The translations under genes were made by a program, and so were the position numbers. From JADGNZ01 sp963715895 (GTDB lineage: Bacteria > Acidobacteriota > Thermoanaerobaculia > Gp7-AA8), in assembly GCA_963715895.1 (NCBI GenBank), contig OY970284.1, positions 1,364,001 to 1,428,000 of the forward strand: DNA of 64,000 nt, read 5' to 3'. Below, in pieces: positions 60,478-64,000 of this stretch (the stretch's first letter is position 1; every line of letters begins with the position of its first letter). The notes beneath the pieces were generated by a model. It searched no databases, was not told where the DNA came from, and saw nothing but the letters and a program-made list of their open reading frames with translations.

Positions 60478-60640
60478 ATGGCGAGGACGGCGGCGCTCCG
60501 TAGATTCTGTTACTTTATGTGTCAATGTCGCGCGACAGTCGTTCGCTCGCGCGAATGCGAATATCGAGCAAGTGGATACTCATCAGAAGCTTAGGCGGGA
60601 TTCGAGTGCGTGGCACCCGGCTCGCACAAGGGAGGCGCCA

Positions 60641-61204
60641 ATGCATACGCGGAAGTCCCATCAGAGCGGGTACTCGCTCGTTGAAATGCTCACCGTTCTG
60701 GCGATCGTCGGGATTCTGGCGATGGTGACCGTTCCGAACTTCATCACCTTCTACAAGTCGAACAAGATGAAGGTGTCCATGCGGAACTTCACCTCCGACC
60801 TGCGGACTATGCGCCAGATGTCGATCGCGCAGGGGGTGCAGACGCGCATCACCTTCACGCCGGCCGCCACGAACACACCGTCCTCCCGCGCCTACGACTT
60901 CTGGATGGGGAACGCCAACTTCAACACCACCACCTGGACGGCGATCACCCAGTCCGACCCCACCAAGAAGGCGCTGAGCAAGGGATACACGCGGCACCTC
61001 GAGGACATCTCCTACTTTCCGAACAGCGGCCAGACGTTCACCGCGGTCAGCGGCGTCTACAGCGTCGTCTTCTATCCCGACGGCCACGTCGGCATGCCCG
61101 CCGGAGCGACGACGGCGTCTGTCGCCCTCAAGACCGACATGAAGATCCCGAAGCCGCTGTACGCCATCGACGTCTCGCCGAGCGGACGCGTTTTTGCGCA
61201 CTGA
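60641..61204 (+). CDS. Type IV pilus/GspH-FimT-like pseudopilin
   Basis: 187 residues from ATG 60641, with GGGAGG five bases upstream. Short basic leader MHTRKSHQSG ending at the peptidase site G-YSLVE, then the hydrophobic helix MLTVLAIVGILAMVTVPNF. C-terminal beta domain has the FimT-like TSDLRTMRQMSIAQGVQTRI. A minor pilin that would be cleaved by the adjacent PilD. Confidence 0.9.
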   Translation: MHTRKSHQSGYSLVEMLTVLAIVGILAMVTVPNFITFYKSNKMKVSMRNFTSDLRTMRQMSIAQGVQTRITFTPAATNTPSSRAYDFWMGNANFNTTTWTAITQSDPTKKALSKGYTRHLEDISYFPNSGQTFTAVSGVYSVVFYPDGHVGMPAGATTASVALKTDMKIPKPLYAIDVSPSGRVFAH

Positions 61205-61216
61205 GGAAAACAACCG

Positions 61217-61819
61217 ATGAAACCACGCCAGCACGGCTACAGCCTGGTCGAAGTCCTGATCGCCATGGCCATCACGAGCGTCGTTCTGCTCACCGTCATC
61301 ACCCTCTTCTACATGGGGCGGCGGAACGTCTACAGCGGCAAACAGATGACCGCCGCCGCCGCCATGGGCACGCAGATCATGGAAGACCTCTCCACGATGA
61401 CGGCCCAGGATCTGGGGACCAACTTCAATATGGACGACTCGACGGCGCTTGGAACGGTCACCTTGCAGAACGTCGTCGGGGCCTCGGGCGGGCAGATCTC
61501 CTTCGACAACAGCATCGGGCGCGACTCCAGTGCCTGCACCGTGGCCACGTCCGCGCCTTCCTACGCCATCGGCTGCGGCGCCAACGATCCGAACGGATAC
61601 ATGGCCAAGTGGCTCCGGACGCTGATTCCGCAGGCCAACAAGACCAGCGTGATGACCAACCCGCTGATCGGGATCGTCTTCACCCCGCGGGCCCCGACCA
61701 ATCCCGCCCTGAAATTCACCACCGCCCAGTTCGTACGGGCGCGTGTCTACGTCTCTTGGCAGGAAGGCCCGACCCGCCGTCGCTACGCCTTCTTCGATAC
61801 CACCAAAGTGAACCGGTAG
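61217..61819 (+). CDS. Minor type IV pilin (PilV-like)
   Basis: 200 residues. Leader MKPRQHG then YSLVEVLIAMAITSVVLLTVITLFY. Two Cys (ACTV... and IGCGAND) may form a disulfide in the exported domain. Follows the FimT-like gene by 12 bp. Confidence 0.9.
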   Translation: MKPRQHGYSLVEVLIAMAITSVVLLTVITLFYMGRRNVYSGKQMTAAAAMGTQIMEDLSTMTAQDLGTNFNMDDSTALGTVTLQNVVGASGGQISFDNSIGRDSSACTVATSAPSYAIGCGANDPNGYMAKWLRTLIPQANKTSVMTNPLIGIVFTPRAPTNPALKFTTAQFVRARVYVSWQEGPTRRRYAFFDTTKVNR

Positions 61820-61834
61820 CGTGAGGAGCAGGGC

Positions 61835-64000
61835 ATGAACCGCACAACGCGTCATCAGCAACGGGGATTCACACTCGCGGAGATCCTCGTCACCACGGCC
61901 ATCTTCGCCATCATCATGATCGCGGCCCTGACGATCTACGACAAGAGCAACAAGGTCTTCCGCTCCGGCACCGAGTCGGCCGATTTGCAGCAGAGCACCC
62001 GGATCGGCTTCGACAAGCTGGTGGCCGATCTGCGCATGGCCGGCTTCGACTACAACCGCGGCGGAAACCCGACCGGCAACGGCCAGTTTCCGCAGCCCGA
62101 CGAACAGATCGAGTATGCCGGCACCACCGCGGTCGTCTTCCGCGCCAACTTCAACTACAACACCTCCTCGGCCACCGGCAACGGACTCGAGCCGGCCTAC
62201 ACACCAGTCGATCCATCGACCGCATCACCGATCTTTCCGTTCGTGACCACCAGCAATGACGAGATCATCGCGTATGTCCTCCGGTCGACCGACAACTCCA
62301 AGAACACCGGCTCCATCTCGTTCTACGTCGATTCCAGCAAGCCGCGGAGCGCCTATCCGCATGGGTCCGCGGAGTCGTTGATCACGATCAGCAACTCAGT
62401 CTGCTCGACCTGCGGAATCGACAACACCAACGCCAACCCGCCGTACACGCTGTACCGGGAGACGTTGTCCGACATCCTGAAGGGACTCCCCGGCACGCCG
62501 GTCTCCGAAAACATCCGTAGCCTGACGTTCTCCTATTACACCGATCCGAACGGCAAGAACGTTCTCAATAACAACGATGGCTCGCCGCCGACCGACATCG
62601 TCAGCACGCGCGATGCGGATGGCTCGGCCAGCACCCCGGCTATCGTCACCGTCAACAACGAAGACGGGACCACGTCGTCGTTCAAGACCGGCGCCGTCGG
62701 AGGGGCCGGACAATACGACCCGAACAACCCCGGCGCCGCGGCCAACTTCAACGATCGATCACTCCGCTCGATGATCCAGTCCGTCCGGGTGAGCCTGATC
62801 GGGTTGAATGCCAACCCCGAACCCGGCTATACGCAAAAGAGCGAGTCGATCGCGCGCATCAAGAACTACCGGCAGTACCAGTTGTCGGCGCTCGTCGTCC
62901 CGCGGAACCTCGGGCTGACCGGGTTCCCCGAACCGAGCAACGTCGTCCCGGCCCCACCCACCATCACCGGAATCTGCGCCGCCGCCTGCGCGGTGCCGGT
63001 GATCTGCTGGACGCCGCCTACCGGCGGCGGGCCGGTCGAGCAGTATCGGATCGAGTGGGATTCGAACTCCAATGGCGCATTCGTCAACGCCCTGGTCATT
63101 ACCGACCCGTCGGCCACGAAGGCCGCCATCCCCGACACCGGATTGCTCGATCCTTCCGTCACCTGGTACTACCACGTCATCGCCCAGAACGAGAACGGCT
63201 CGAGCCTGCCCAGCCAGCTCATGAACATCCAGCCCAAGAACTACACCAAGCCGATGCCGCCGGCTTCGGTTGCCGCAACCACCCCGACGAACTACGCGCT
63301 AACCCTCGGCTGGACCTCGCCCAGCACCAACGATCCCAGCGTGGCGACGGCTTCCTGCACCGGCTCGAATTGCAGCACCGATCCGTTGACCATCCCTCCC
63401 CAGGAGCTGATCCGCTACCGCATCTATCGCGGCCTGGTGGCAAACTTCGATCCCTCCGTTGCAGGCCAGAGCGTCATCGTTCTCGATACCACCAGCGGAA
63501 CCCAGCCGACGGTGGCCAGTCCCGGATCGCCCGCCACCTGGTCGGACAATCCCACCACCTCCGCGTTTCCTCCGGGCACCTGCGTTCAGTACTTCTATCG
63601 GATGCAGTCTGCCGACCGCTGCATCGCCAGCACCACGTACGAAGCAAGCGGCAACACCAACGACTCGCTCAGCACACTCTCGCCGCCCGTTGGGACAAGC
63701 GCGCCCGGCGCAACCGCCAATGACCTCTCCACCGCCCAGGCGACGCCTCCGCCCAGTCTCAAGGTGAACACGGCCACGTCATCCTGTCCGGCGCCGAGCT
63801 CGCTGAACTGCAAGATCGACCTCATCTGGTCCAAATCGATCTCCGACACGGCCGGCAATGCCATCGGCGTCGACCGCTACCGCATCACCCGTTATCGCAA
63901 GAAGCAGACGGACCCGTCGTTTGTCCTCGATACGAAGTTCAATCTCACCGGCAGCCTGGATGTCGCCGGGTTCTCCCAGACCAACTCGGGGACCGGCACC
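61835..64000 (+). CDS. PilW-like pilin with fibronectin type III domains (partial, runs off the window)
   Basis: At least 722 residues, still open at the window end. Leader MNRTTRHQQRG then FTLAEILVTTAIFAIIMIAALTIYDKSN, a PilW-type region to about 370 (DKLVADLRMAGFDYNRGG), then repeated fibronectin III-like modules (APPTITGICAAACAVPVICWTPPTGGGPVEQYRIEWD near 373; PPASVAATTPTNYALTLGWTSPS near 475; another near 650). Much longer than ordinary PilW; the modules could form an adhesive pilus tip. GAGGAG lies eight bases before the ATG. Confidence 0.88.
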   Translation, partial: MNRTTRHQQRGFTLAEILVTTAIFAIIMIAALTIYDKSNKVFRSGTESADLQQSTRIGFDKLVADLRMAGFDYNRGGNPTGNGQFPQPDEQIEYAGTTAVVFRANFNYNTSSATGNGLEPAYTPVDPSTASPIFPFVTTSNDEIIAYVLRSTDNSKNTGSISFYVDSSKPRSAYPHGSAESLITISNSVCSTCGIDNTNANPPYTLYRETLSDILKGLPGTPVSENIRSLTFSYYTDPNGKNVLNNNDGSPPTDIVSTRDADGSASTPAIVTVNNEDGTTSSFKTGAVGGAGQYDPNNPGAAANFNDRSLRSMIQSVRVSLIGLNANPEPGYTQKSESIARIKNYRQYQLSALVVPRNLGLTGFPEPSNVVPAPPTITGICAAACAVPVICWTPPTGGGPVEQYRIEWDSNSNGAFVNALVITDPSATKAAIPDTGLLDPSVTWYYHVIAQNENGSSLPSQLMNIQPKNYTKPMPPASVAATTPTNYALTLGWTSPSTNDPSVATASCTGSNCSTDPLTIPPQELIRYRIYRGLVANFDPSVAGQSVIVLDTTSGTQPTVASPGSPATWSDNPTTSAFPPGTCVQYFYRMQSADRCIASTTYEASGNTNDSLSTLSPPVGTSAPGATANDLSTAQATPPPSLKVNTATSSCPAPSSLNCKIDLIWSKSISDTAGNAIGVDRYRITRYRKKQTDPSFVLDTKFNLTGSLDVAGFSQTNSGTGT

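Noticed and set aside
58909..60525. Open frame of about 538 codons on the minus strand
   Set aside because: Antisense to the PilS-like kinase with intact HisKA and HATPase motifs; composition is typical of a shadow frame.

Overview
The window is high-GC bacterial chromosomal DNA with closely packed genes, many of them joined by 4-bp ATGA/GTGA/TGATG overlaps. Its mix of genes resembles soil or sediment Acidobacteriota: two-subunit class I fumarase, aspartase, PP2C/SpoIIE phosphatases with PilZ, FHA and GAF sensors, type IV pilins fused to fibronectin domains, a secreted M36-like protease, and Ser/Thr-rich lipoproteins. This placement is inference from gene content only; there is no rRNA or marker tree here.

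Layout. 0-9.3 kb: a membrane glycosyltransferase fused to a terpene-cyclase-like domain, a UbiA prenyltransferase, a BrnT/XRE toxin-antitoxin pair and a 1564-residue fusion of a sulfotransferase and three glycosyltransferases. 9.3-10 kb: the most unusual stretch, a series of about thirteen degenerate palindromes repeated every 21 bp that runs into the start codon of a small coiled-coil/winged-helix gene. 10-24 kb: accessory metabolism and regulation (diguanylate cyclase, serine hydrolase, frame-shifted DJ-1 protein, degenerate metallo-beta-lactamase-like protein, several SDR oxidoreductases, TetR and HxlR regulators, a PAS kinase/FixJ pair that shares an upstream 17-bp element with an SDR operon, and an SDR pseudogene whose halves are inverted). 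24.5-48.8 kb: housekeeping genes (tRNA-Asn, tRNA-Cys, DNA glycosylase, rlmN, thpR, aspartase, fumarase, folD, coaE, miaA, comEC, rlmD) mixed with toxin-antitoxin, phosphatase and lipoprotein genes. 49-50.4 kb: a tandem duplicated FitA/VapC-like toxin-antitoxin locus with a deletion scar of a third antitoxin. 50.4-57.8 kb: M36-like protease, kup, and a complete IS4-family element inside an older palindrome. 57.9-64 kb: type IV pilus genes (prepilin peptidase, PilS-like kinase, three pilin-like proteins, the last running off the window).

Working together: aspartase plus class I fumarase gives aspartate -> fumarate -> malate. folD and coaE form a coupled cofactor pair. The GGDEF cyclase makes c-di-GMP, and a PilZ-like phosphatase and the pilus locus are plausible outputs. 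Many gaps carry palindromes whose arms are made of imperfect 7- or 8-nt units in several sequence dialects. They sit between convergent, divergent and same-direction genes, fill two convergent gaps exactly from stop to stop, and in one case lie in frame inside rlmD.

No gene is seen in 1-214 or in 11488-11771; other gene-free stretches are listed as features.
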